This document shows, one piece after another, positions 18,478 through 29,160 of a stretch of DNA of 64,000 nt (the stretch's first letter is position 1; each line of letters begins with the position of its first letter). Origin of the DNA: Nostoc sp. CHAB 5844 (GTDB lineage: Bacteria > Cyanobacteriota > Cyanobacteriia > Cyanobacteriales > Nostocaceae). The notes beneath the pieces were generated by a model. It had not been told where the DNA came from, did no database searches, and was given only the letters and a program-made list of their open reading frames with translations. The position numbers and the translations under genes are program-made. Location: NCBI RefSeq assembly GCF_020829595.1, contig NZ_JAIVFW010000031.1, positions 1 to 64,000 on the forward strand. The letters run 5' to 3'.

Positions 18478-19902
18478 TTACTGATTTAAAACTAGTTCTG
18501 GCTGTGGTGCCTGTTCTTCCTCTAGGTTTGGTAAGCCATACATTGAGCGATACAGTTTCTCGTACTGCTTGGCAGAGCGATACCAACTAAAGTCTTGATT
18601 CATACCGCGTTTTTGCAGTTCATGCCACTGGGGTTTGTAACGAAAACCTTCCCAAGCGCGAATCATGCAGGTAAACAAATCTAATGGTTCATAGCGGTCG
18701 AAGCAATAACCAGTACCAGCTTCGTTGATGGGGTCGTGATGCGATACGGTGTCAACTAATCCTCCTGTACGGCGGACGATGGGAACTGAACCGTAGCGCA
18801 TTGCCATCATTTGGCTGATCCCGCAAGGTTCAAAACGGCTGGGCATTAAAAAGGCATCAGAACCAGCATAGATACGGCGGGATAGGGCATCGTTATACAG
18901 CAGGAAAGTTGCCATGCGTCCGGGGTAGCGCGATGCTAATTGCCACATTTGACTTTCATAATAGCGATCGCCTGTCCCCAATAACACAAATTGGGCATCT
19001 GTATACGCCATGAAGCGATCTAAAATTTGGATGACCAAATCCAAGCCTTTTTGCTCGACTAATCGAGTTACCATGCCAATCAAAAAGGCGCTGGAGTTGA
19101 CTTCTAACCCCATTTCTTCTTGCAAAGCAACTTTATTTTTCCTACGTTGTTCTAGCTTATCAGTCGTGAAGGTCTGAGCAATATATTTATCGTCGGCTGG
19201 GTTGTAAACATCAGTATCAATCCCATTCACAATCCCTGATAACTTACCGCTGATGAAGGACAGCAAACCTTCAATTTTTTCGCCGTAAGCAGGTGTCTTG
19301 ATTTGTTCGGCATAAGTTGGGGAAACAGTATTTACCCTGTCAGCAAATTGCACCGCTGCTGCCATTGTATTGTGTCCTTGCATATACCAAGGACACCAAG
19401 TAATTTTCTCCAGATACCAACGCCACGGCCCTTGATAAGCCAGGTTATGAATGGTAAACACTGTTGTGATATCTGGGTCTTGGTGCATCCAAACGGGTAT
19501 CATGCCTGTATGCCAATCATGACAGTGGATGATGTCTGGCTTCCAGTAATTCCAGCAGAATTCAGCCGCACCATTCGCAAAAAAGGTGAATCGCCAATCT
19601 TCGTCTTCTCCAGAATAGATGCGGCGGGGATTGAATACAGGATGTCCAAATAAATACAAAGGGACATCAGTACCCGGCAGCACACTTTCGTAAACTGCAA
19701 AGTCCTGAAACATGGCATATCCCCACCAAATTGGATCTTTGGGAATGTCCATTTTGTCTGGTAAAAACCCGTAGTAAGGCAGGAATATCCGGACATCATG
19801 CCCCATTTCTCTCAAGACTTTAGGTAATGCTCCCACAACATCACCCATTCCTCCTACTTTCGCAACGGGAGCTGCTTCTGCTGCAACGAATAGAATCCGC
19901 AT
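18478..19902 (-). CDS. glgA: Glycogen synthase (ADP-glucose type)
   Basis: A 474-residue GT5 enzyme that elongates alpha-1,4-glucan from ADP-glucose. Start ATG 19902 gives the canonical [20 protein letters not shown]; the frame stays open 20 codons upstream without family resemblance. Motifs: [13 protein letters not shown] (ADP-glucose loop), [51 protein letters not shown], and the C-terminal [19 protein letters not shown] with TGGLVDTV. Length is normal. The tail [14 protein letters not shown] is variable. Monocistronic. Confidence 0.96.
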   Translation of the reverse strand: MRILFVAAEAAPVAKVGGMGDVVGALPKVLREMGHDVRIFLPYYGFLPDKMDIPKDPIWWGYAMFQDFAVYESVLPGTDVPLYLFGHPVFNPRRIYSGEDEDWRFTFFANGAAEFCWNYWKPDIIHCHDWHTGMIPVWMHQDPDITTVFTIHNLAYQGPWRWYLEKITWCPWYMQGHNTMAAAVQFADRVNTVSPTYAEQIKTPAYGEKIEGLLSFISGKLSGIVNGIDTDVYNPADDKYIAQTFTTDKLEQRRKNKVALQEEMGLEVNSSAFLIGMVTRLVEQKGLDLVIQILDRFMAYTDAQFVLLGTGDRYYESQMWQLASRYPGRMATFLLYNDALSRRIYAGSDAFLMPSRFEPCGISQMMAMRYGSVPIVRRTGGLVDTVSHHDPINEAGTGYCFDRYEPLDLFTCMIRAWEGFRYKPQWHELQKRGMNQDFSWYRSAKQYEKLYRSMYGLPNLEEEQAPQPELVLNQ

Positions 19903-20147
19903 GGTCTTTGTTGTTTCCCCGGTTCTGCCTATATTTTCACAGTCAAGCCACAAGCCATACAAACGCTAGATGTAACGTTTAGCACAGCAACCTAATTCGT
20001 AATTAATTATCCGTAATTGTTCCGCTACGTATGAATACGCTTTTTTGAGAGCAGACATATAATCGAGTCGCTCTGTTTTTTAATTACGAACTACGAATTA
20101 CGAATTAGTAATTATTCTTATCTAACCACATCTGTTTGCTAGTATTT

Positions 20148-21119
20148 CTAAGAACCTCGTTGGATTTCGGCGAAGATTTGATTGAGAATTTCCTGTGCGC
20201 CTTGTTGTCGTAGGCGGTTGGCTAATTCTGTACCTAATGCTTCGGCGTTGCTGGCTGCCCCGGTTACGGTATCTTTGACTAGTTTTTGGCCATCTACACT
20301 GGCGACTACACCTGTGAGTGTTAAATTGCCCTCATTAATTTCTGTATTTACACCGATCGGTACTTGACAACCACCTTCGAGATCCCGTAAAAATGCTCTT
20401 TCTGCTAAACAGCGATCGCGTGTTTGGGGGTGTTCAATAGCTTTGAGTAAGGATATCAAATCTGTATCATCAGCGCGACATTCTATCCCCAATGCACCTT
20501 GTCCCACAGCGTGGAGCGAAATTTCTTTGGGGATAATTTGATGAACGCGATCGCCCATACCCAAGCGTTGCAATCCTGCGGCTGCTAAAATCAGGGCATC
20601 ATATTCGCCAGCATCTAGTTTTGCCAAGCGGGTATTCAAGTTGCCGCGCACATCTTTAAAAGTAAAATGGGGAAATTGATGGCGTAACTGTGCTAGTCGC
20701 CGCAGTGAGGATGTACCAATCACTGCACCTTCGGGCAAGGTTTCTATTTGTTTGTCTTTGTACTTTTCATGGACAACTAAGGCATCGGCGGGGTTTTCCC
20801 GCTCGGTGATTGCCGCTAATGTTAACCCTTGTGGTAAATTAGTTGGCAAATCCTTGAGGGAATGAACCGCAAAGTCAATTTCTTGGTTGATCATTCCCAG
20901 TTCCAGTTCTTTGGTAAAGAGTCCTTTATCGCCAATCTTAGCCAATGCTACATCCAGGATTTTGTCGCCTTGGGTAGACATGGTGTGGACTTCAAAATTG
21001 ATATCTGGGAAGCTGTTTTGTAATTGCTCTCTTACCCAATAGGTCTGAACGAGAGCAAGTTGACTTTTACGAGAACCAATACGAATTGTGCGGGCTGCAC
21101 TGGAAACAACTGAAGTCAT
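20148..21119 (-). CDS. hemC: Hydroxymethylbilane synthase (porphobilinogen deaminase)
   Basis: A 323-residue cytosolic enzyme that joins four porphobilinogens into hydroxymethylbilane in tetrapyrrole synthesis, feeding heme, chlorophyll, bilins and cobalamin. Motifs: [66 protein letters not shown] and the dipyrromethane-cofactor cysteine in [10 protein letters not shown] (near residue 250). Length is normal. Start ATG 21119. Functionally linked to por and cobD in this window but not in an operon with them. Confidence 0.97.
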   Translation of the reverse strand: MTSVVSSAARTIRIGSRKSQLALVQTYWVREQLQNSFPDINFEVHTMSTQGDKILDVALAKIGDKGLFTKELELGMINQEIDFAVHSLKDLPTNLPQGLTLAAITERENPADALVVHEKYKDKQIETLPEGAVIGTSSLRRLAQLRHQFPHFTFKDVRGNLNTRLAKLDAGEYDALILAAAGLQRLGMGDRVHQIIPKEISLHAVGQGALGIECRADDTDLISLLKAIEHPQTRDRCLAERAFLRDLEGGCQVPIGVNTEINEGNLTLTGVVASVDGQKLVKDTVTGAASNAEALGTELANRLRQQGAQEILNQIFAEIQRGS

Positions 21120-21394
21120 AATTAAAGATATGTCAAACCAGGCGATATATTCACTCTCATCTAGACTACCTCAGTGAGTGACTTCGCGGATTGCGATCGC
21201 TTCATTAAAAGCAATTTTATTTTGAATTCACTTAACATTTTTTTACAAAAAAGAAGTAATTAGTTAGGTTAAGATAAGAATCCAAAAAACTACTTCAAAA
21301 AATCCTTTTCCCTTTTACCTTCTGCCTCACTTCGACTAAGCTCAGCGACTACCTGCTTGGTTGGTGAGCGACTTGCCTTGAGCGAAGCCTCCTA

Positions 21395-21655
21395 TTAATC
21401 ATCTCGTTGGAGATACTCGCGCAATTGTTGAGTACGCTGTTTTGTTGTTTCTTCCAAGCAGGCAGAATAAATAGCCGGAGCAATACTTCCCCCTTCGTAT
21501 GCGCTTGTTTCAAACTCACAACTAGCATCACGAAACTTAATCCATGCTAATTGTGCAGCAATTAATTTTTGTTGTCTAGTTTTTGACAACTTTGGCAGCA
21601 GTTGTTTATAAACTTTTGAAAACTTGAATGCCAGGAATAGTAAGACTTTTACCTC
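21395..21655 (-). pseudogene. 5'-truncated LprI/DUF1311-like gene
   Basis: The C-terminal half of a lysozyme-inhibitor LprI-type domain remains: KTRQQKLIAAQLAWIKFRDA, CEFETSAYEGGS, PAIYSACLEETTKQRTQQL. The frame stays open upstream with family-like residues (KVYKQLLPKLS) but has no start codon before it meets a CCTCCTGCC heptamer tract; the signal peptide and first Cys-containing part are missing. Tandem-repeat DNA also bounds the other side. Confidence 0.65.
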
Positions 21656-21764
21656 CTGCCTCCTTGCTATACATCAATATCTGATATGTTCACCAAGGAT
21701 TACCAATCATGGTGAAACTTGCCCAATAATAAGGATGGTATAAGTTACTATTGTCTAACTCTGC

Positions 21765-23288
21765 TCACTCTGGAGGTAAATCTACACTGTTGGTTAAAGC
21801 TGGACTATATAATTTACCCTTTTCAATACGAATTTGTCCTTTAATCATTGCTAATTGTGCTTGTCGTAACGCCTCGGCTTTGATTTTGACTTTTTCATTC
21901 CCTAATTGCCTATAAAAATCGGTCATTAATGCCAAGGTTCCTTCATCGCTGACATACCACAAACTTGCCATTGCTGATTTGGCTCCTGATTGTGCCGCAA
22001 GTCCGGCAAATCCTAATTCAGCTTCGGTATCACCAACGGCTGTCCGACAGGCGCTTAATACTAATAGTTCGACTGGGGGATTGTTAAAACCTAATTTCCG
22101 CACTTGGTCTAGTTGTAATTTTTTGTCCCAGAATTGAATGTATGATTCGCCTGGTTCCCCTGGTTTAAATTCGGCGTGGGTGGCAAGGTGTAAAATACCA
22201 AATGGGGTTTGTCTTCGCTGAGAAAGTAATCCATTAATAGTAAATTTTTCGTTTAATAAAGAATTTCCTTTCCACAATTTTTGTGTTAACAAAGATAATT
22301 CTACTGGGACTGCTGGGAGTGCATTTTGCTCTTTAAATTTAGATGCACCCATTGCTAAAATTCGCAATTTTTTAATATCAACATAGCGAGTATCAGTTAA
22401 GTTGAGACTGGGAGAAAGTCCGACGCTGTAATTTTCAACGAGGAATTGTTGACCATCATGGAGTGCAGCAACAGGAAGCGATCGCAATCCTTCATCCATT
22501 AAAAATAATAAATTATTTATCTGCCGTTTTTGCAGTTCGGCTTGCACAGGTTTGATTATCCAGTTATATAATTTTTGTGATGGTGCTAAATAGTCTTGTG
22601 TAGTTCTATCTGTAACAGTACTGCGAAATTCATTCACTGTTGCCAGCACTTCAGCACGAGTAACATCATAAACTACTTTCCGAATCGGTTTTCCTTTTGC
22701 AGTGATCACAATTATTTCTAACTGATCAGAATCTCTGCTGGCAAAAGAATCTGGTGGCGTTTCTTTTGTTAAATCTGGTACAAAAGTTACATAAACTAAA
22801 GCAGGTTTAGCTCCAGTTTCTTTCTCAATATTGGCAAGGATCTCCTTTGCTTTTTCGAGATTAATTTGAGGTAAATCAAAGGGTAAACCGAAATAACCTT
22901 TAAATTTACCACTAAAGTCTGCATCCAACTTTTCCATTCCCAAATCAATATCAAAATCATCTAAGGTATTTGGTGTGGCTAGTTGATTTGGTGATTTTGT
23001 TTGAGTTTCTTCTAGAAAAGGGTAAGTTGTTAGAGATGTTGGATTAGAAACAACAGGTTCAGGTGCAGTAATCAAACGGATTTCGTTGGGTGCAGTTCCT
23101 TGAGAATATAAATAAGGAAAAGATTGTCCAAGGGTGAGACGATTTCCTAAACCTGTGGTGATTTCGCCTGCTGTACCGTTAATTGTAGGATTACCTATAT
23201 CAAATGGGACTCCTGAATAGCCACCAAAATGACGTAGGGTAAAAGAACCATTACTCAGATTTCCGGCAGTGGAAATACTCGCAAGCAA
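21765..23288 (-). pseudogene. 5'-truncated CHAT-domain protein (haemagglutinin-CHAT type)
   Basis: 507 residues remain. The N-terminal 60 (SNGSFTLRHFGGYSGVPFDI, INGTAGEITTGLGNRL) match the region that, in cyanobacterial proteins, follows a long secreted haemagglutinin-like beta-helix. The CHAT caspase-like peptidase domain occupies about 230-500, with the catalytic His in GILHLATHAEFKPG and Cys in LLVLSACRTAVGD. The frame continues upstream of the first start-like codon (SDTFIDQNGLLASI) until it hits transposase DNA near 23325, so the true N-terminus and export signal are lost. The protease part could still be made from an internal start, but that is unproven. Confidence 0.8.
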
Positions 23289-23299
23289 TCCATTTTGGT

Positions 23300-23593
23300 C
23301 TATAAAAGTATCTGAAGCCCGAAAATATCTCCTTGTTGGGTTGAGTGGCTGACTTTTACTCCTGTCAATGCCTCAATCTCAATTTCTGCTTTTTGGTATG
23401 ATTCATTGGCTGATAGCCTTAAACAACATTTTTGAAGTAATGGACTTAATCGGCTTGTTGGCTTTACACCAAGTCTTTGTAGCTGTTTGGCTTTAAGAGT
23501 GAGTTCTCCTATTCGGCTTTTGATTTTCCTGGTTTTACCGATTTTTGTTCCGGTTTTTTGTTCGATAAAAAAAGGAACATTAATTTTTGACAT
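23300..23593 (-). pseudogene. N-terminal fragment of a transposase (ISKra4/UPF0236-like)
   Basis: 97 residues beginning MSKINVPFFIEQKTGTKIGK, with LGVKPTSRLSPLLQKCCLRL, SANESYQKAEIEIEALTGVK and VSHSTQQ, which correspond to the N-terminal zinc-ribbon/helical part of a cyanobacterial transposase family. After STQQ the homology stops and the frame ends within CHAT-gene DNA. The DDE catalytic core is absent. Family name is by recall and moderately sure. Confidence 0.7.
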
Positions 23594-23669
23594 AACGTGA
23601 AATGCCAGTTACCCAAACCCCGAAGCCACCTTATTCTCAGCTAAGAAAGTTATGTTTTGCCAGCCTTGA

Positions 23670-24497
23670 TTAATTTGAGTGGTTTGAACCGCGATAAATT
23701 CGCTCTATTTGCTCAGGAGAAAGGCGCGGCATGGGAACCCTTTCACGTGCTGCGATTGTGAGATCCTGATCTTGTATAATTTCTACTGGCTGGTTTTGAT
23801 GAGAACGAATTGCCACATCGCAATTTGGAAACGGATTTAGGATTGAATCTTCTGTGTCTGATTCTGAAAGTTGGCTTTGAGGTAAGACATAAGCGTGTTT
23901 ATGAGGATCGTATGCTAGAACTTCTCCTGACTCAATGTGATAAACCCAAGCATAAATTTTGAGTTGACCTTGGTAGAGTTTGGAGTGAATTACTGGATAC
24001 GTCCGTAAATTCTCAATTTGAGTCAGAACATTTTCAGCAATCATTATTTCTAACAATTCTTCAGACTGATAGTGACTGTAGTGGTCTAAAACTAGCCTAC
24101 GAGTCGCTTCTGCATATTTAAGCCAATCATAAACCAGCGGCAAATTTTCTCTGAGACCTTGTAATTTCATTAGTCCTTTCATCGCGCCGCAATGAGAGTG
24201 ACCACAAATAATAATTTGCTGAATACCTAAAGCTTGAACTGCATATTCAATAGTCGCCCCTTCACCGCCATTAGTTGCCCCATATGGCGGAATAATGTTG
24301 CCTGCATTGCGGATGACAAATAATTCCCCTACCTGGGCTTGTGTAATTAGATTTGGGTCAAGACGCGAATCGGAACAAGTAATAAACAATACTCTGGGTT
24401 TTTGACTATGTGAAAGTTGCTCAAACAGTTCTTGATGCGTCGAAAAATAGCTAGATTTAAATTCACGCAGACCTTTAATTAATTTCTTCATCACCAA
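23670..24497 (-). CDS. Beta-class carbonic anhydrase
   Basis: 275 residues. Zinc ligands are in ITCSDSRLDPN (Cys and the Asp/Arg dyad, near residues 41-46) and CGHSHCGAMKG (His and Cys, near 100-104); GELFVIRNAGNIIPP and EGATIEYAVQALGI are typical. The C-terminal extension of about 75 residues (HIESGEVLAYDPHKHAYVLP) resembles carboxysomal IcaA/CcaA-type enzymes, though shorter. It interconverts CO2 and bicarbonate, likely in the CO2-concentrating mechanism. Start ATG 24497 or the ATG two codons later. No carboxysome genes adjoin. Confidence 0.93.
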   Translation of the reverse strand: MVMKKLIKGLREFKSSYFSTHQELFEQLSHSQKPRVLFITCSDSRLDPNLITQAQVGELFVIRNAGNIIPPYGATNGGEGATIEYAVQALGIQQIIICGHSHCGAMKGLMKLQGLRENLPLVYDWLKYAEATRRLVLDHYSHYQSEELLEIMIAENVLTQIENLRTYPVIHSKLYQGQLKIYAWVYHIESGEVLAYDPHKHAYVLPQSQLSESDTEDSILNPFPNCDVAIRSHQNQPVEIIQDQDLTIAARERVPMPRLSPEQIERIYRGSNHSN

Positions 24498-25527
24498 ATT
24501 CCAGATAGAAGGGTGGTTTAATTACCGAAAAAGAGCAGACCGATTGGCGTTAGCATTAGCACAGCGTCAGTAGTAGCGACATTAATAGCATCAGTTTGCT
24601 TGTTTGCGTTAACGTCAGAAATCACTTTTGACGCTTTTAGAAGTAAGAATCGATTAAAAACGATTTTTCTATCATAAATTAACTTGGTGCCTTAAATAGA
24701 AGTTAACACTAGCTATCAACTAGTAATTGTCTAAATTTGACTTTTGAGCTTTCAAATGAGAATGTTTTTGTTTCTATCTGAATTCTCAAGCTGCTACTAA
24801 CTTCTAAAATGATAACTTGCTCTGAGCGCTCATCTTCATTCCCGAACTCATAGTTATAGCTTACTTATAATATTTGCGGGTCTGATATTACTCCCTTGAC
24901 CTTGACATAGCCTTTTTGTTTCACTTTACGTAAGTAAAATGAAGTAATTATAAATACAATTATCAATAATGTGAAGAGTAAGCAAAGATGTATACTTAGG
25001 TATAGACATCTAGGTAGATAAGCTAGTATCTAGTTATTGTAGTGTTATTAGACGTTTCCTATTTTTAAGCTAGAGAGCTATAGGCAATAGCTTACAGCGA
25101 AGTTACGCAAATTCCTATCTCCTGACACCTGTCTTGATATTTTCAATACAGTGGAATTTACTGATTGAGCAACAGCCCAATGTGAAGTGCTATCTCAGAC
25201 AATTAAGCTTGGTTTTTTTCTACTTTTTCAACGAGGACTGCAAAGTATAACATCTGCATTCATCAAAGATGATTGAAAAAGTATGAAACTAAGTATTTAA
25301 TTTCTGAACATACACGACCATATTTATATACAAATCAAAGCTGACAAGTAGTACTTTTTGGCTAATTTCTAGGGTTAATCTTCGGGAAAATATTCACTTT
25401 AAAGGCAGATAGAAATTAGCCAAAACTTAATTTTAGTTTTGGCAATTGCTTGGTGTTTTAAAACGACACTAATTGCAAGTTAAAAATTTATAACTTACGA
25501 AAAAAGCACTCTAGGTAGGTAAAAGTC
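24498..25527. other. 1.03-kb intergenic region
   Basis: No gene seen on either strand. The first 150 bp have repeated GCGTTAGCATTAGC-like motifs; the middle is AT-rich with scattered TAGGTA/CTAGTA motifs; the last 170 bp contain a long inverted repeat (25356-25425) before the RTX gene. The length suggests a long 5' regulatory region. Confidence 0.45.
25356..25425 (+). promoter_or_regulatory. 16-bp perfect inverted repeat upstream of the RTX gene
   Basis: TTTTGGCTAATTTCTA (25356-25371) and its exact complement TAGAAATTAGCCAAAA (25410-25425) flank 38 bp. It ends about 100 bp before the RTX start, so it could be a 5'-UTR structure, an operator or an upstream terminator. Function is inferred only from position. 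Confidence 0.45.
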
Positions 25528-28500
25528 ATGGCAAAGATTATCGGCACCAACGATAATGATTATTTGATAGGCAGCAACAGAGCCGATAAGATTTATGGTA
25601 AAGCAGGTAGCGATCGCATTGAAGGTAAGAATGGTAACGACTTGCTGGACGGTGGATCTGGGGACGATACGCTGATTGGTGGTGCGGGAAACGACAAACT
25701 AGTTGATCGTTCTGGTAACAACGCACTGCACGGTGGTAGGGGTAATGATACCCTTGATGTTGCCTTTGCTTCGGGAAATAACATCCTGAATGGCGATGCA
25801 GGGAATGACAGCCTGAAGATTAATTACTCTACTGGCAACAATACAGTTTCAGGCGGCACCGGGAATGATTCTTTTTACGCCTCTCAAGTCCAAGGTACAA
25901 ATATCCTCAATGGCGAAAATGGCAATGATTCCTTCTATTTGTTGGCATCGAATACTCCGCCTGCTTCCTTAACGACTCAAACTGTGGATGGTGGGAGAAA
26001 TTATGATTACTTGTCTGTAGATTACAGCCAGGCTACTGAAAGCATAACTTCAAATTTCAATACTATTACCAATGAAGGCTTGATTACAGCTGGTACTAAT
26101 GAAGTTAGCTACAAAAATATTGAACGATTAAAAATTGTAGGTACAGCCTATGATGACTATATTGTGGGCAGTAATGGTAACGATAAGATTTTTAGCGGTC
26201 AAGGGGACGATTACATAAGTCTGGAGTACTCAACTATACCCTCTTCCTTAATAACTAAAAAGGTAGATGGTGGGGCTGGTAATGACTACTTATCCTTATA
26301 TTTGACCAACGCTACAAGCAGAATCACTTCGACTTTCAATGCTGCCACTAACAAAGGCTCAATCACAGTTGGTACAAACCGGATTAACTATAAAAATATC
26401 GAAGGATTAGAGATTAGAGGTAGCATCTACAATGACTATATTGTAGGCACCAATGGTAATGACTCTCTCTTCGGTGGCAGTAGTGGCAACGATGCAAGTT
26501 ATGGCGATGATCGGATTTTTGGTGGTGCTGGTAACGACTACTTAAGTGTTGATTATTCAACCAGCAATAACATCCTCAAAGGTGGCATTGGTAACGATAG
26601 CTTGAGTGCTGATGCATCAAAGGGTAATAACTTACTCGATGGGGGTAATGGCAATGATCATCTCTCTGCCTCTGGGTATCATATCGACTACCAAGCATTT
26701 ACGAATGCTGCCACTGGCAATAACACCCTCAGAGGTGGTGCTGGTGATGATTACTTGATTGCCGACTATTCAACCGGAAATAATTTACTGGATGGAGGCG
26801 AAGGCAATGATAATCTCTCTGCCTCTAGTGGTGTTGATTATTACGGATTTGCCACCTCTGGAAATAACACCCTCAAAGGTGGCGTTGGCGACGATAATTT
26901 GGGCGCTAACTCTACTACAGGTGATAACTTACTTGATGGGGGTGATGGCAATGACAATCTTACTGTTTCTAGCTACTACGACTACTCAGGCACGAATGCA
27001 GGTGGATTTGGCAATAACACCGTCAAGGGCAGGAATGGTAATGATTCCATCACTTTCGTGTTATTTACTTCTCCCGCTTCTTTAAAAATTCAAACAGTAG
27101 ATGGGGGATCTGGCGAAGATGTATTGAAATTTTCGTATATCTATCCCACTGAGGGAATCACTTCAACTTTCAATGCTACTACTAACCAAGGCTCAATTAC
27201 TGCTGGCAAAAATCTGATTAATTACAAAAATATTGAACAGTTAGTGATTTCAGGTACAGCCTACAGCGATCGCATTGTCGGCAGCAATGGTAACGATTCT
27301 TTTGATGGGGGTAGTAATGGCAACGATACAATAGATGGCGGCGCAGGCGAAGATTTATTATCCTTTTTTAACTACCAAGCTACGGAGGGGATCACTTCAA
27401 CTTTCAATGCGACTACTAACCAAGGTAGGATTCAAACTGGCTCATATGTAGTTAACTACAAAAATATAGAACGATTAGCAATCTCAGGTACACGCTACGA
27501 TGATCAGATTGTCGGCAGCAATGGTAACGATTCTTTTGATGGAGGTATTGATACTGATGGCAATGATACGATAGATGGCGGTGCAGGAGACGATTTATTA
27601 TCCTTTTATAACTACAATGGTAGCGAGGGAATCACTTCAACTTTCGATGCTATTACTAACCAAGGTTCAATCTCTGCTGGCACATATCTAACTAACTATA
27701 AAAATATTGAACGACTAGATATTAGAGGGACATTCTACGATGACAACATTGTTGGGAGTAATGGCAACGATTCTCTCAATGGCGGCGGTAATGGTAATGA
27801 TCAGATCTATGGCGGTGCAGGTGGCGATCGCATAGTTGCTGATTATTCAAACGGGAGTAACCAACTGGATGGTGGTGATGGCAATGATCATCTCTCTGCC
27901 TCTGGGGATGTGACTGAGTATCGCGGCGAGGTTTACATAACTGCTATCTCTGGTAATAACACTCTCGAAGGTGGTGCTGGTGACGATAGCTTGATTGCTA
28001 ACTATACATCCGGCGATAACTTATTAGAAGGTGGCGATGGCAATGATTATCTCTCCGCCTCTGGCAGAGATTTATACACCGAATACGGTGTTTATTCTGC
28101 CTCTGGTAATAACACGCTCAACGGTGGTGCTGGTGACGATAGCTTGATTGTTGACTATTCATCGGGAGACAACCTACTAGAAGGTGGCGATGGTAATGAT
28201 CATCTCTCTGCCTTTGGTGCGGCTGGTAATAATATCCTGAACGGTGGTGATGGTGATGATCTCCTGACTGGAGGCAAAGGTAATGATACTCTCTCTGGAG
28301 GCGGAGGTACTGATACTTTTGTTTTCAATAGTTACAATCAAGGCGTTGATTTCCTCTCTGATTTCAACGCGACTAATGAACTGATTCAGATATCGGCTGC
28401 TGGTTTTGGTGGTGGATTATTAACAGGTTTACTCTTGGCTAGTCAGTTTACAATTGGAACCTCTGCAACGAGCAGCAATCAGCGATTCATCTATGATCTA

Positions 28501-28617
28501 AGTACTGGTGGATTATACTTTGACCAAGATGGCAGTGCAGCTGCCTTTACTCAGGTACAATTTGCCCAACTATCTACTGGATTGCCATTAACCAATAACA
28601 ATTTTGCCGTTGTTTAA
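25528..28617 (+). CDS. RTX (haemolysin-type calcium-binding) repeat protein
   Basis: A 1029-residue acidic, glycine/asparagine-rich protein. The GGxGxDxL nonapeptides begin at once (GSDRIEGKNGNDLLDGGSGD) and recur to the C-terminus, so beta-roll Ca2+ binding is likely. Five copies of a second module of about 55 residues (ITSTFNATTNQGSITAG, NYKNIERL, GTxYDDxIVGSNGNDS) are inserted between about residues 170 and 760. The last 100 residues (TDTFVFNSYNQGVDFLSDFN to LTNNNFAVV) look like a C-terminal type I secretion signal. There is no enzymatic domain. No type I transporter lies in the window. Start ATG 25528. Confidence 0.9.
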   Translation: MAKIIGTNDNDYLIGSNRADKIYGKAGSDRIEGKNGNDLLDGGSGDDTLIGGAGNDKLVDRSGNNALHGGRGNDTLDVAFASGNNILNGDAGNDSLKINYSTGNNTVSGGTGNDSFYASQVQGTNILNGENGNDSFYLLASNTPPASLTTQTVDGGRNYDYLSVDYSQATESITSNFNTITNEGLITAGTNEVSYKNIERLKIVGTAYDDYIVGSNGNDKIFSGQGDDYISLEYSTIPSSLITKKVDGGAGNDYLSLYLTNATSRITSTFNAATNKGSITVGTNRINYKNIEGLEIRGSIYNDYIVGTNGNDSLFGGSSGNDASYGDDRIFGGAGNDYLSVDYSTSNNILKGGIGNDSLSADASKGNNLLDGGNGNDHLSASGYHIDYQAFTNAATGNNTLRGGAGDDYLIADYSTGNNLLDGGEGNDNLSASSGVDYYGFATSGNNTLKGGVGDDNLGANSTTGDNLLDGGDGNDNLTVSSYYDYSGTNAGGFGNNTVKGRNGNDSITFVLFTSPASLKIQTVDGGSGEDVLKFSYIYPTEGITSTFNATTNQGSITAGKNLINYKNIEQLVISGTAYSDRIVGSNGNDSFDGGSNGNDTIDGGAGEDLLSFFNYQATEGITSTFNATTNQGRIQTGSYVVNYKNIERLAISGTRYDDQIVGSNGNDSFDGGIDTDGNDTIDGGAGDDLLSFYNYNGSEGITSTFDAITNQGSISAGTYLTNYKNIERLDIRGTFYDDNIVGSNGNDSLNGGGNGNDQIYGGAGGDRIVADYSNGSNQLDGGDGNDHLSASGDVTEYRGEVYITAISGNNTLEGGAGDDSLIANYTSGDNLLEGGDGNDYLSASGRDLYTEYGVYSASGNNTLNGGAGDDSLIVDYSSGDNLLEGGDGNDHLSAFGAAGNNILNGGDGDDLLTGGKGNDTLSGGGGTDTFVFNSYNQGVDFLSDFNATNELIQISAAGFGGGLLTGLLLASQFTIGTSATSSNQRFIYDLSTGGLYFDQDGSAAAFTQVQFAQLSTGLPLTNNNFAVV

Positions 28618-28671
28618 TTGTGATTAACGTTTCATGTTTGTAGACTGATAAAAATTAGAATTGCTTTAATT

Positions 28672-28703
28672 GCGAGGTGTTTGAAATAGCATCTCGCATT
28701 TTT
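28672..28703 (+). terminator. Rho-independent terminator of the RTX gene
   Basis: GCGAGGTG (28672-28679) pairs with CATCTCGC (28690-28697), one G-U wobble, followed by ATTTTT. It lies 54 bp after the stop codon. Confidence 0.7.
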
Positions 28704-28784
28704 GTAATTAACTCTCTTTAGTCACTCTCGCTAGATAAAAATCTCAAACCCTTATTTTTACCGACTTTCATAAATTTAGGCGTT

Positions 28785-29140
28785 TGTTGGGGAGCCACTG
28801 CGTTGGAGAGACAGTGCCGTGGTGTTAGCGCAGCGATCTTCGACGCAGGAGCGTCGGCAGTGCGTTGGGGAGACAGCACCGTGGTGAGGCAACGCGGTCT
28901 TGGGGGTTTCCCCCATGAGCGATTGCCGAAAGGCTCTGCCACGCCAGTTGCTACAACGCTTGGAACCCCCCTTCGGGTTCGCAGTTCCGTGACTGTCGGC
29001 AAAGCCGCCCAACGGACTGCTCACCGCAACGCACTGGCTCGACTTGAGGTGACTGTCGTCGGCTTTGCCGACTCCCTCAGTGGCGTGGTTTCCCCCATGA
29101 GCGATTGCCGAAAGGCTCTGCCGACTTGAGCGGACTGGCG
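28785..29140. repeat. GC-rich cluster of nested short repeats
   Basis: A patch much richer in G+C than its surroundings. A 35-bp direct repeat starting GTTTCCCCCATGAGCG occurs at 28906-28940 and 29088-29122. Units like GTTGGGGAGACAG..CCGTGGTG recur at 28804 and 28864, and several blocks (GCCACGCCAGTTG, ACTGTCGGCAAAGCC) resemble the palindromic mini-element ends. Open frames through it are repeat translations, not genes. Confidence 0.75.
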
Positions 29141-29160
29141 TTGCTGAGTAGAAAAGTGAC

